A stretch of DNA of 64,000 nucleotides, from the NCBI GenBank assembly GCA_002730035.1, contig PBYU01000094.1, forward strand, positions 1-64,000. The letters run 5' to 3'. The notes under the pieces were generated by a model. It searched no databases, had not been told where the DNA came from, and saw only the letters and a list, made by a program, of their open reading frames with translations. The stretch is from Gammaproteobacteria bacterium (lineage in GTDB: Bacteria > Pseudomonadota > Gammaproteobacteria > Pseudomonadales > Pseudohongiellaceae). Positions 15,656 to 24,498 of this stretch are shown one piece after another (position 1 is the first letter of the stretch; each line of letters starts with the position of its first letter). Position numbers and translations under genes: made by a program.

Positions 15656-16966
15656 ATGACAAGCAATAGAAATCGTCGGAATTTTTTGAAAGCAGCTGGT
15701 CTGGCAACAATGGCACTGCCGCTCCAGTCAGCTCTTGGCCAAACGTCAAATCAACGCCGAACAGTCACCAGCACCAACTCAGCACCCAAGCTTACCAAGG
15801 TGACGCCCTTTGTTATCAGAACCCCTCCTCCACAATGGGGAGGAGGTACCTGGTTCTTCGTGAAACTGGAAACCGACACCGGGCTAGTTGGCTGGGGAGA
15901 AACCGCCGTACTGGGTGCCTTTGGCGGTATGGAAGGCAGTTATAAATTGATGATCCAGGAAGCCTTCGCGCGCTATCTGGAAGGCAGGAATCCACTTGAA
16001 CCAGAAACGCTATACCATCGCCTAGTCAGAGGTTTAACGCACCAGCATGCCGACTATGCCAGGTTTGGCATTATCAGCGCCTTCGATACAGCGCTTTGGG
16101 ACATTGTCGGCAAGCATTACGATACGGCTGTTTACAACCTGCTTGGTGGTGCATACCGCGACCGCATTCGTACCTACACCTATATTTACGACACGGTGAA
16201 CATGGCGGCTGGGGGGGAAACCATTCGCAACTGGACATCGAGACCCGACGCTCTGGCTGAGCAATCGGCTCGCCTGGTTGATGAAGGTTTTACTGGTTTA
16301 AAATTCGATCCAATCCCACAATCGAAGGACGGTGGAGCAACTGGCGCGCCTTGGGAGTTAACTCAGGCCGAATATGAACATACTGAACGAGCCTGTGGGG
16401 CTATTCGTGAAGCAATTGGCACTCGCGCCGATATCCTCATCGGCACCCACGGACAAATCACCCCGTCTGCCGCCAAACGTTTGGCCAAACGCATGGAGCC
16501 ATACGATCCCCTGTGGTTTGAAGAACCTTGCCCGCCGCGGAATTATAAAGAGATGGGTGAGATCGCACGTGCCACTTCAATTCCAATCGCAACGGGAGAA
16601 CGTCTGGTGTCTCCCCATGAGTTTCAAAACCTTTTTGCTGAAGGCGCTTGCGCATTTGCTCAACCGGATCTTGGCAGTGCTGGAGGTATTACCGCATGTA
16701 AGAAGATCGCAACGCTGGCGGAGGTCAATTACGTACTCATGGCGCCGCATATCTGGGGTGGTCCACTAATCACCGCGGCAGCGATCCAACTTTGCGCCAA
16801 TGTGCCTAACTTTTTAATTCAGGAGAGCATTTACAAATCGGGTGGCTTCTTCAACGAGATTATCACCGAGCCATTTATTTGGGAAAATGGTGATTTCCTC
16901 TTAACTGATCGACCAGGTATTGGTTGCAACCTAAGCGAAGAAGGTCTGGCCAGATACGCCGTATAG
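15656..16966 (+). CDS. Tat-exported enolase-superfamily sugar-acid dehydratase
   Basis: The 436-aa product opens with a twin-arginine signal (NRRNFLKAAG, R7-R8). The rest is a mandelate-racemase/muconate-lactonizing type protein closest to galactonate/mannonate dehydratases. Metal and catalytic positions seen are E290 (FEEP), E315 (GERL) and H365 (APHIWGG), with H265 in GTHGQ. The first metal ligand, Asp in DgoD (VDFHG) and ManD (DVHH), is Gly263 here. Dehydration of a sugar acid in the periplasm is inferred. The GH31 gene begins 61 bases downstream on the same strand, suggesting that a sugar is released and then processed, though the intermediate is unknown. Confidence 0.75.
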   Translation: MTSNRNRRNFLKAAGLATMALPLQSALGQTSNQRRTVTSTNSAPKLTKVTPFVIRTPPPQWGGGTWFFVKLETDTGLVGWGETAVLGAFGGMEGSYKLMIQEAFARYLEGRNPLEPETLYHRLVRGLTHQHADYARFGIISAFDTALWDIVGKHYDTAVYNLLGGAYRDRIRTYTYIYDTVNMAAGGETIRNWTSRPDALAEQSARLVDEGFTGLKFDPIPQSKDGGATGAPWELTQAEYEHTERACGAIREAIGTRADILIGTHGQITPSAAKRLAKRMEPYDPLWFEEPCPPRNYKEMGEIARATSIPIATGERLVSPHEFQNLFAEGACAFAQPDLGSAGGITACKKIATLAEVNYVLMAPHIWGGPLITAAAIQLCANVPNFLIQESIYKSGGFFNEIITEPFIWENGDFLLTDRPGIGCNLSEEGLARYAV

Positions 16967-17027
16967 AACTGCGTCTTAAGGTCAAATTTTCAGAGTGTTA
17001 GCATCACCAGTCTTAGGGCTTAGTAGT

Positions 17028-19310
17028 ATGAAAATTTTCCGTTCCCTTGTTTTTATCTTGTCGTCTTTCGCGCTAACCACGGGTTATGCAAAATACGAAG
17101 AAGCACCACTCATAACAACGCAGGCTTTAGTATCGACAGGGGACAGTTTTTCCTCCTGGGAGTATAGCGTTGGGGATTTCCTCGTATCCTGGCAAGGAAA
17201 CGATCTGGCTGATGCACGCTTGGTGGTTTCTTCGACTGCCAATTCGCGCGATGCAAAATGGCAAAGCCTTCCCGGCAGCTCTTTTGTGATGGCTGCCGTC
17301 GCTAGCGTCGATGCAGAACCTAGAACGGGCTATTCCCATCTAAATGAGAAGACCGCCGCGATTTGTACCGGCCATAGCGTTGAGAATGGAAGAATCGTCA
17401 ATGGCTCTCTGGCAATTACCGGTGCTCTGGATTGTTCAGCCCTTGGTGAAGTCGGCTACACCCTGACCCTTTCAGAAGTGGGCACAGGACAATTGCAGTT
17501 TGATCTCAAGATTGAAAACGACTCCATAGGACGCAGTGGTTTGATCTTCGCATCCAATGCAGAAGAGCGAGTATTCGGCTTTGGCGAGCAGTTTAGTGCG
17601 TTTGACTTTAAGGGAAAACGCGTACCGATAATGGTAGATGAGCAAGGCCTTTCTCGCGGCGCTCAACCTCTCACCGACTGGTTTGACTCAAGAAGTATAA
17701 GTGCTGCTGGCGAATGGTATTCCACCTATGCGCCGATTCCGCATTTCATCACAACTGACCTACGATCACTGATGCTGGAAAATGCAGAGTTTTCAGTCAT
17801 AGATCTTCGCAACGATAATCAGATCGCCATGGATGCCTATACCAATCATCTGGTCGCACAATTAATCGTCGGGGAAACACCACTCGATCTTATTGAACGC
17901 TTCACCAGCTACTCAGGGCGTATGCGGGCATTGCCAGAATGGTCAACCAAAGGACTCATTCTCGGAATCCAGGGCGGCACGGATAGAATATTGGCTGCAG
18001 CCTCTTCACTTAAAAATGAGAATGCGGCCTTGTCAGCCATGTGGATGCAGGATTGGCAAGGACAGCGTCAGGTTGCTCAGGGCAAGCGACTGTGGTGGAA
18101 CTGGGAGCTGGACGACGTGCGTTATGCCCGCTGGGAAGGCATGGTCGGTACGCTTAGAGCAGACGACATTCGTGTCATGGGCTATATCAATCCTTATGTG
18201 CACGAACTTGAAGAAGCTGAAAAAGATTATTACCGGCGAAACCTTTCTCAGGAAGCCCGGGATCAGGGTTTTCTTATTAGAAGGACTGACGGTAGCCTCG
18301 CCACAACAGGGGGAGCCAACTTTTTAGCCTACGTTGTCGATGTCACTAATCCCGAAGCCCGAGAGTGGCTAAAGGATGTTATAAAGACCGAATTACTGGG
18401 GGTCGGTCTCTCCGGCTGGATGGCTGACTTTGGCGAAGCCTTACCCCTAGACGCTGTGCTGTACTCAGGAGAAAGCCCCACCGAAGCGCACAATCGATAT
18501 CCAGAATACTGGGCAACTCTGAATCGCGAGGCCATCGAAGAAGCCGGTGAGGGAGACGAGGCTCTGTTTTTCATGCGCGCCGCTTTTACCAGGAGCCCGG
18601 GCGCCAGCACCCTGTTCTGGGCGGGGGATCAAACCTCTAACTGGGATAACTACGACGGCATCAAGACATCGGTGACGGCTCTGTTAACCAGCGGCCTGTC
18701 CGGCTTCGCTTTCAATCACAGCGATGTGGGCGGTTGGTTATCGATTGACGGTGATGACCTGGGTGCGCCTGTGTCGGTAAGACGAAGCAAGGAATTAATG
18801 CTGCGCTGGATTGAACTGGGTGCTTTTCAGGCTATCTTCCGTACCCATGAAGGCTTGAAGCCGAACTGGGCCCATCAGTTCGATACGGATCAGGAAACGC
18901 TTAAACATATCGCGCGTTTTTCCAATGTCTACAATGCCTGGTATGACTATCGCCGCACGCTGGTAGAAGAAGCCGCAGACAAAGGCTGGCCGCTAGTGCG
19001 CCATCCCTTTCTGCATTATCCACAAGAGCAGAGCTTTTGGCCCTTATCGTACCAACAGTACATGATAGGTAGTGAACTGTGGTTTGCACCTGTGCTGGAT
19101 GAGGGTGTGAACGAGGTTTCTATCCGCTTACCCGAAGGTACTTGGGTGCACGCAATCACAGGTCAAGAATATAATAGTGAAGGAGCAGACGTGGCGTTAA
19201 ATATTCCAGCGCCGATCGGAACCCCGGCTGTACTATATCGACAGGATTCTGCTGTTGGCGAACAATTCAGGCAGAAGCTGATTGAAAATAATGTGATTGT
19301 AGTTAACTGA
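17028..19310 (+). CDS. Periplasmic GH31 glycosidase, sulfoquinovosidase-like
   Basis: The 760-aa product from the ATG at 17028 has a signal peptide (ending near GYA-KY). It aligns by motif with E. coli YihQ along most of its length: GIQGG (Q315), MQDWQG (Q341), GKRLWWNW (R354, W357), the nucleophile D467 in GWMADFGE, the acid/base D534 in WAGDQ, and FRTHEG. The Q, Q, R and W positions of the sulfoquinovose-recognition set are kept; the fifth, a Tyr in YihQ (GGY), is Trp570 (GGW). A retaining alpha-glycosidase is certain. Sulfoquinovoside as substrate is a good inference but unproven, since no sulfoglycolysis genes are in the window. Confidence 0.8.
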   Translation: MKIFRSLVFILSSFALTTGYAKYEEAPLITTQALVSTGDSFSSWEYSVGDFLVSWQGNDLADARLVVSSTANSRDAKWQSLPGSSFVMAAVASVDAEPRTGYSHLNEKTAAICTGHSVENGRIVNGSLAITGALDCSALGEVGYTLTLSEVGTGQLQFDLKIENDSIGRSGLIFASNAEERVFGFGEQFSAFDFKGKRVPIMVDEQGLSRGAQPLTDWFDSRSISAAGEWYSTYAPIPHFITTDLRSLMLENAEFSVIDLRNDNQIAMDAYTNHLVAQLIVGETPLDLIERFTSYSGRMRALPEWSTKGLILGIQGGTDRILAAASSLKNENAALSAMWMQDWQGQRQVAQGKRLWWNWELDDVRYARWEGMVGTLRADDIRVMGYINPYVHELEEAEKDYYRRNLSQEARDQGFLIRRTDGSLATTGGANFLAYVVDVTNPEAREWLKDVIKTELLGVGLSGWMADFGEALPLDAVLYSGESPTEAHNRYPEYWATLNREAIEEAGEGDEALFFMRAAFTRSPGASTLFWAGDQTSNWDNYDGIKTSVTALLTSGLSGFAFNHSDVGGWLSIDGDDLGAPVSVRRSKELMLRWIELGAFQAIFRTHEGLKPNWAHQFDTDQETLKHIARFSNVYNAWYDYRRTLVEEAADKGWPLVRHPFLHYPQEQSFWPLSYQQYMIGSELWFAPVLDEGVNEVSIRLPEGTWVHAITGQEYNSEGADVALNIPAPIGTPAVLYRQDSAVGEQFRQKLIENNVIVVN

Positions 19311-19330
19311 ATACTGAGATGCTTTATAAA

Positions 19331-19376
19331 TAGGGACAGATTCATTCCTCAATTGAGAAAAATGAATCTATCCCTA
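19331..19376. repeat. GGGACAG-type hairpin between convergent genes
   Basis: Arms TAGGGACAGATTCATT (19331-19346) and AATGAATCTATCCCTA (19361-19376) pair over 16 bases with one mismatch, and the loop contains its own palindrome CTCAATTGAG (19348-19357). It separates the convergent GH31 and tricorn genes and might also end transcription, although no T-run follows. Confidence 0.65.
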
Positions 19377-19387
19377 CTGATTCAAGT

Positions 19388-22300
19388 TCATTGAATCGCT
19401 GGAGTTGGAAATGACGGCGATGAAATTCGTATTTCTCCCAGCTCGGTTAACATGTTCAGCGCCTCGGATACCGCTCGTTGTAACTGGGGATCTTCGCCAT
19501 TTTCCAGTGACTGTGCGTCCTGAAACACTTCGTAATCTGGAGCAATGCCGATATTCTCTGCAACCCACTGCCCGTTTGCTGGATCGAATACCGCATTGTC
19601 TGGCGCGGTGACGGTGCCGCCGTCCACCAGTTGATAATGCACTGAACTTTTAACCAGACCACCCCAAGTGGTACTGCCGATCAAAGGGCCTATTTCCTGC
19701 TGCCTGAAAATCCAGGGAAAGAAATCTCCTCCTGAACCTGCCATTTCGTTTACTAATAGTACTTTGGGCCCAAGAATACCTGCTGGTAGTCGTATTGCTT
19801 CTCCATTGGGTACTTCATTGGTTATACCTGCTCTCAAACTGCGAGCCATCACATCAACCATATAGTCGTCCAATAAGCCGCCGCCATTGAATCGCTCATC
19901 AATCACAGCGCCTTGCTTATCCTGCTGGCCAAAGAAATAGCGGTTGAATGAAACAAGACCAGGATTGCTGGTATTGGGTACCCAGATGTAAGCCAATTTA
20001 CCGTCGGACAATTCATCAACCCGCCGGCGATTGTCCTCAACCCAGGTACGCTGACGAAGCGTATTCTCGCTTCGAATCGGGACGACTGTTTCTTGCCAGG
20101 CATCTTGGAAACTGGGACTACTATTTATATGTAGCACAGTTTGCTGCCCAGCGGTGCCATCCAGAAATTCGTAAGGATTGTCGCCGGCAAAGAGTTCCCG
20201 TCCATTAACTCCCACCAGATAGTGCCCTTCTTCAATGTTGAGGCCTGGCTGATCAAGCGGTCCGGTCAAATCAGGATTCCAACTCTCGGACGTGTAGATT
20301 CTACCGATCTGCCACCGATTCTGTTCTGCAACGAAATCAGCGCCCAGTAAGCCCGTGGTGGATTCTTCGACCTCAGGCAAGTCTCCTCCACGAACAAAAC
20401 TATGACCAACCGAAAGTTCTCCATTGACCTGGTCCAGCACGTAAGTCAGATCAGAACGATGCTTAATATAGGGGACGAGTGGGGAGTATCTGTCATAGAC
20501 GTCATCCCAATCCCGCCCATGTAATCCAGGATCGTAAAAATAGTCGCGTTCATAACGCCAGGTTTCATTGAAGATTTGTTTCCATTCGGCCTCACGGTCC
20601 AGGCGCATTCTGAGATTGATAGCTACCGCTTCACCGCCGCTAGCATCTGCACCCGTGGTATCCGCAAGTTGCCAATTATCACCCTGCTTAAGAAGCATCT
20701 TATTAGCATCTGCCGAAACAGAGACATCACTAACATTCTCAACAAACTGTTTTGATTCCCTATCCTCCAGACTAAACTTGTGCAACCTCATATTACGGCT
20801 ATTAGGCATCTGCTCGCCGACGAAAACTGTGCCTGCTGGACCACTTACCATCATAGGATAATTTCGAGTTGGGATTGGCATCGCCATGGTACGACGCTCG
20901 ATATCGTCGAAACTAATAGCAATGACAGGTTCACTCTCCTCTTCGGCGCTGGAGGATTCTTCCTCGGAATCTGCCTGCTCGTCCAACGCTTCTTCAGGTT
21001 TGGCTTCTTCATCGCTGCGCGGCCTAAAAGGAGAATCACCTTCTTCGGTGAGATTGATTATGTAGGCTCCATAGACAGGCCTGGAATTCATTGCGCTGGT
21101 ATTCGCCCATCCCGTTCCCAGCGCAACATCGGTGCTCGCCAGAAAATAGAAGTGCTCTCTGTCTCTATCCCAAGTGGGAGAGAAAGCGTCTGCTAGTGGA
21201 TTGGTCATTCCTCTGACGCCATCGTCTTCTCTTGACCATACCATTATCTGACGAAAGCCATTTGCACCGGTTTTTGAATAGGCCAACCAGTTAGAATCAG
21301 GCGACCAGTTTAAGCCGGTGACTCCGCGCTCCAGATTTGTGCCGCCGACATCGATCGTAGAGATTGTTTTTGAGGCGAGATCGATGACTCTAAATCTCAC
21401 GTCATCATCGACAAAGGCAATTAACTCACCGTCCGGAGACCAGGCGGGTTCCCAGGCCATCTTCGATTCGCCGATAGCAATTCTGTCGTTTAATGACAAT
21501 CCGTCCTGATCACCAATTAGCAGCTCATAACCGCTACCCCCCTCATCGGAGAACCAGGCGATCTGATCACCCAGTGGTGACCAGAGAGGAGCGCGATCCG
21601 CAGCATCTGAACTTTCGGTGATGTTGCGGCTGTTGCCGTTTTCCACAGGGACGGTGAACACTTCACCTCGAACAGACAGGATGGCGCGCTTTCCGGTAGG
21701 AGACAGCGAAGTAGACTGAACATCCTCGCTGACGTCTTCCCATTTTACTTCAGCCCACGGAAAATCTCCCCGCACATTGATCTCCAGCTGTTCTGCCTCA
21801 CCGGATTGAGGATCCAATGTATGCAGGAAACCGTCTCTTTCAAAAACGAGTCGTTGGCTATTTCCTGCCAATTGCTTGATATCGATATCCTCATAGTCGG
21901 TCACTTGCCTCAGGCTTCCATTTGCCGGCGTATAAGCCCAGACATTTGACGTCCAGCTTCTATCGGAGAGAAAGTAAATCGTATCGCCGACCCAAATGGG
22001 TTCAATATCTGTCGTTGATTCATTGGGTATGAATGTCTCAGAGAGATCGTTCAGGTCTAGAATTACAAGCGGGGTGTTTTGCCCGCCTCGATAGGCTCGC
22101 CACTCCTCATCCCAACGCGTCACCCTATCGATAACTATCTGATTTCCGTCAGCAGAGAAAGATCCATTATTACCCCACTGTCGAGCCAGAAGCGTAGGCG
22201 CACTTCCTTCGACAGACACTGTCCAAAGTCGGTTGTGGGGAGTCGGAGCGGTCTCGCGACCAGTCGAATAGAGCACCTGCGTTCCATCAGTTGTCCAACC

Positions 22301-22702
22301 CCTGGTTTGAACCGGACTAGGATGCCAGGTGAGCCGGGTTGGTGTTCCGCCTTCAGTAGGAACAACATAGACTGAAGCCGTACCGGTACGGTTAGAGGTG
22401 AAAGCAATGCTGTTCCCATCTGGTGAAAAATGGGGATCACTTTCTACGGCGGCTGTACTAGTTATACGGACAGCGTTGCTACGCCCCAAGACCGATACCC
22501 AGATATCACCACCGTAAACAAAGGCGACGCTATTTTCACTGATGCTGGGTTGTCGGAGCAATCGTGTGCCCTGAGCATTTGCAGAACCTGAGAAAAATAT
22601 CACGATACAGATTGCGAACACAGAAGCCTTTGGCAGTTTCCGACTATTCCTGAATCTGCTTAGTGAAAATAGAGACTGAACTACTATTCTGTGGATGCTC
22701 AT
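19388..22702 (-). CDS. Tricorn-type protease (S41) with beta-propeller
   Basis: The 1104-aa product has a signal peptide (ending SANA-QG). Tandem PD40/TolB-like blades (for example DPHFSPDGNSIAFTSNRTG) form the propellers over roughly residues 45-690. A Glu/Ser-rich insert lies near 560-600. The tricorn core then carries the catalytic H748 (KHRSDLTYVLD), a PDZ-like segment around LLGADF to DGTAGQQ, and the S41 nucleophile S990 in NEMAGSGGDFFPW. Archaeal tricorn is cytosolic, whereas this exported form probably degrades peptides in the periplasm. The ATG at 22702 has GAGGT 9 bases upstream. A 28-bp repeat lies in the leader region. Confidence 0.9.
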   Translation of the reverse strand: MSIHRIVVQSLFSLSRFRNSRKLPKASVFAICIVIFFSGSANAQGTRLLRQPSISENSVAFVYGGDIWVSVLGRSNAVRITSTAAVESDPHFSPDGNSIAFTSNRTGTASVYVVPTEGGTPTRLTWHPSPVQTRGWTTDGTQVLYSTGRETAPTPHNRLWTVSVEGSAPTLLARQWGNNGSFSADGNQIVIDRVTRWDEEWRAYRGGQNTPLVILDLNDLSETFIPNESTTDIEPIWVGDTIYFLSDRSWTSNVWAYTPANGSLRQVTDYEDIDIKQLAGNSQRLVFERDGFLHTLDPQSGEAEQLEINVRGDFPWAEVKWEDVSEDVQSTSLSPTGKRAILSVRGEVFTVPVENGNSRNITESSDAADRAPLWSPLGDQIAWFSDEGGSGYELLIGDQDGLSLNDRIAIGESKMAWEPAWSPDGELIAFVDDDVRFRVIDLASKTISTIDVGGTNLERGVTGLNWSPDSNWLAYSKTGANGFRQIMVWSREDDGVRGMTNPLADAFSPTWDRDREHFYFLASTDVALGTGWANTSAMNSRPVYGAYIINLTEEGDSPFRPRSDEEAKPEEALDEQADSEEESSSAEEESEPVIAISFDDIERRTMAMPIPTRNYPMMVSGPAGTVFVGEQMPNSRNMRLHKFSLEDRESKQFVENVSDVSVSADANKMLLKQGDNWQLADTTGADASGGEAVAINLRMRLDREAEWKQIFNETWRYERDYFYDPGLHGRDWDDVYDRYSPLVPYIKHRSDLTYVLDQVNGELSVGHSFVRGGDLPEVEESTTGLLGADFVAEQNRWQIGRIYTSESWNPDLTGPLDQPGLNIEEGHYLVGVNGRELFAGDNPYEFLDGTAGQQTVLHINSSPSFQDAWQETVVPIRSENTLRQRTWVEDNRRRVDELSDGKLAYIWVPNTSNPGLVSFNRYFFGQQDKQGAVIDERFNGGGLLDDYMVDVMARSLRAGITNEVPNGEAIRLPAGILGPKVLLVNEMAGSGGDFFPWIFRQQEIGPLIGSTTWGGLVKSSVHYQLVDGGTVTAPDNAVFDPANGQWVAENIGIAPDYEVFQDAQSLENGEDPQLQRAVSEALNMLTELGEIRISSPSFPTPAIQ

Positions 22703-22721
22703 CGTAATTCAACCTCATTTA

Positions 22722-22749
22722 GAAATAGGGTCAGAGTAAAAATACAGTA
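22722..22749. repeat. 28-bp TGGGGTCAGAGTA-type repeat
   Basis: The copy reads GAAATAGGGTCAGAGTAAAA then ATACAGTA, close to the consensus seen at 29390-29417 (opposite orientation) and 50213-50240. It lies just upstream of the tricorn gene start. Confidence 0.65.
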
Positions 22750-22827
22750 GTTCTGAGCACACTCAGGCATTAGCTGAACGTGCTGCCAACCTATTCGCTT
22801 ACTTTAATGCAAAACTTTGGGGAAGAA

Positions 22828-23169
22828 TTACTCTTCGCCTCCAAGTTCCGCGTACACCGCGCGCAGAAATCTCTCTGGATCTCCGTAACGATCATTGTAC
22901 GCTCTGGTTGGGTTGGCTTCAGCTATCTGGTCGTAGGACATGCCACGTTCAATCATCTCGGCGATCTGGTCGCTCAACTCGATAGTCATGTCTCTGAATG
23001 CGATGACATCTTCTCGTGTTGAAACTACACCATGACCCGGTATGATTTTGGTGTTCGGACCAGAGGCTCCAATCAGCAAGCCGAGGCCATCGATTGTCCC
23101 TTGAAGAGTGCCGCCAATCCTTAGGGGGCTCTTATAAAATAGCAAATTAGCGACAGCTCTCCTTAACAA
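22828..23169 (-). pseudogene. MBL-fold hydrolase, C-terminal fragment
   Basis: The fragment encodes only the last third of a metallo-beta-lactamase-fold protein: GGTLQGTIDGLGLLI, then NTKIIPGHGVVSTREDVIAF and an intact natural end (RFLRAVYAELGGEE). The HxHxDH zinc motif and the first two-thirds are missing. Codons before about 23115 are not recognisable. The open frame begins with an ATG at 23169, but a protein lacking the active site is unlikely to work. It lies between the tricorn gene and the second CHEGN gene, on the same strand. Confidence 0.75.
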
Positions 23170-23294
23170 AATATTGTATTCTTTCCCGACTTGATTTTTT
23201 TACTATCCTATTTGTGTCCCCATCTTCCCAAACTATTTACAGTCTCAATGTAATCTTTGAAGAACAGTTCGCTATTTTTACATTTACCCCAATT

Positions 23295-24275
23295 TCACTC
23301 CTTGGGTGTACCGTCACCATTCATGCCCATCGACTCGTAGCGTCTCCAGCCTGCCAGGATTCCGGCGAGGCCATGGTTGCCTTCATGGCAGGCATATTCG
23401 TAAATCGGGTCTTCGATGCGGCGCATGGGGAGTTTTGCAGACCAACTCACATCCCATGACAGCGGATCTTCGACGGTGAAATCGTAATCCAGGGTGTTTT
23501 CATCGATCCAGTTGAAACGCTCTTCCACTTTCAGTTGTTGTGAGGTTCCTCTCCAGCCGAAGTGGTAATAGTAATTTTGCGTGTTGATGACCAGGGTGTC
23601 GCCCTCCCAATGAGCAACGGAATCGCCTGTCCACTTGAGCTGCTTGGTATGGTGCTCACTATCCAGCCGGATAATCCGCGCGTGGTGAATCATCTCACTG
23701 AGGATGACGATGTGATCTCTGGTCTGTACGAGCTGCATATTATTGTTGTACGAGCCGGACACCATCGGTGGACCAGTGCGTGCGTTCAGGATGCAGCGAT
23801 CATTCAAGGTGCGGGCCTCGGGACCGATACTCATCCTGCGCATCTCGGCTATTTCGGCGTTGCGCTCGCGCCCGGCCGCGTTCAGCGGTGGTACTCGGCC
23901 ATTGGGTGGATCATAAATCAGTGAGGTTCGGCGATCGGAGACGGTCTCCACGCCGCGCTCATACCAGAACTCGTTATAGGAAATCACGCCGGGCGGGTAA
24001 CCGGCGCCGCCCACCGAATCGATAATCAGATCCCGGTTCTGGCGTCGATTCTCAAACGACTGCCACTCCAGGGCTTCCTCCTCAGTCAGCGTTTCCTTAT
24101 CCGCCAGTTCATTCGGGCGGTTCAATGGCGTAATGGTTCTGAAGGTGTAGGTACCCTGGAAATCGGGGAGACCATACTCGGTGCGCGGAATATCGGACGA
24201 TTGCGCGACGCCGGCCGTGCTAATAAACAAGCTGCTCATGGCCAGAATCAGCACTGCCAGGAATCGATTATTCAT
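23295..24275 (-). CDS. Secreted CHEGN-motif family protein, copy 2
   Basis: The 326-aa product starts at the ATG at 24275, which gives a clean signal peptide (ending GVA-QSSD); the frame is open further upstream without resembling the family. Family blocks are PRTEYGLPDFQGTYTFR, the exact shared stretch NRRQNRDLIIDSVGGAGYPP, SGSYNNNMQLVQTRDHIV, EMIHHARIIRLDSEHHTKQL, GDSVAHWEGDTLV and YEYACHEGNHGLAGILAGWR. It is much closer to copy 1 (6194) than to copy 3 (49155). The quinoprotein dehydrogenase at 24499 is divergent from it across about 220 bases, so they may be co-regulated. The function is unknown. Confidence 0.7.
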   Translation of the reverse strand: MNNRFLAVLILAMSSLFISTAGVAQSSDIPRTEYGLPDFQGTYTFRTITPLNRPNELADKETLTEEEALEWQSFENRRQNRDLIIDSVGGAGYPPGVISYNEFWYERGVETVSDRRTSLIYDPPNGRVPPLNAAGRERNAEIAEMRRMSIGPEARTLNDRCILNARTGPPMVSGSYNNNMQLVQTRDHIVILSEMIHHARIIRLDSEHHTKQLKWTGDSVAHWEGDTLVINTQNYYYHFGWRGTSQQLKVEERFNWIDENTLDYDFTVEDPLSWDVSWSAKLPMRRIEDPIYEYACHEGNHGLAGILAGWRRYESMGMNGDGTPKE

Positions 24276-24498
24276 GTAAACCCCCATCACATCGCGTTCT
24301 CGATGTGTAGCTGAGCAATCATTCCACCAAGCTACTCTGTTATTGTCATTTTTCAAGAAGAAATTGCGCCGAATTGGTGCCGGGTGCCGAATCAAAAAGG
24401 ATCAGGTCGGCTGCGCTAAAACGATAAGGCCCCTTTAATTCTACTTGTACTCCCTATAGTATTCCCCCTGTATCTTGCGTTTTAAAGAGGCAACAACG

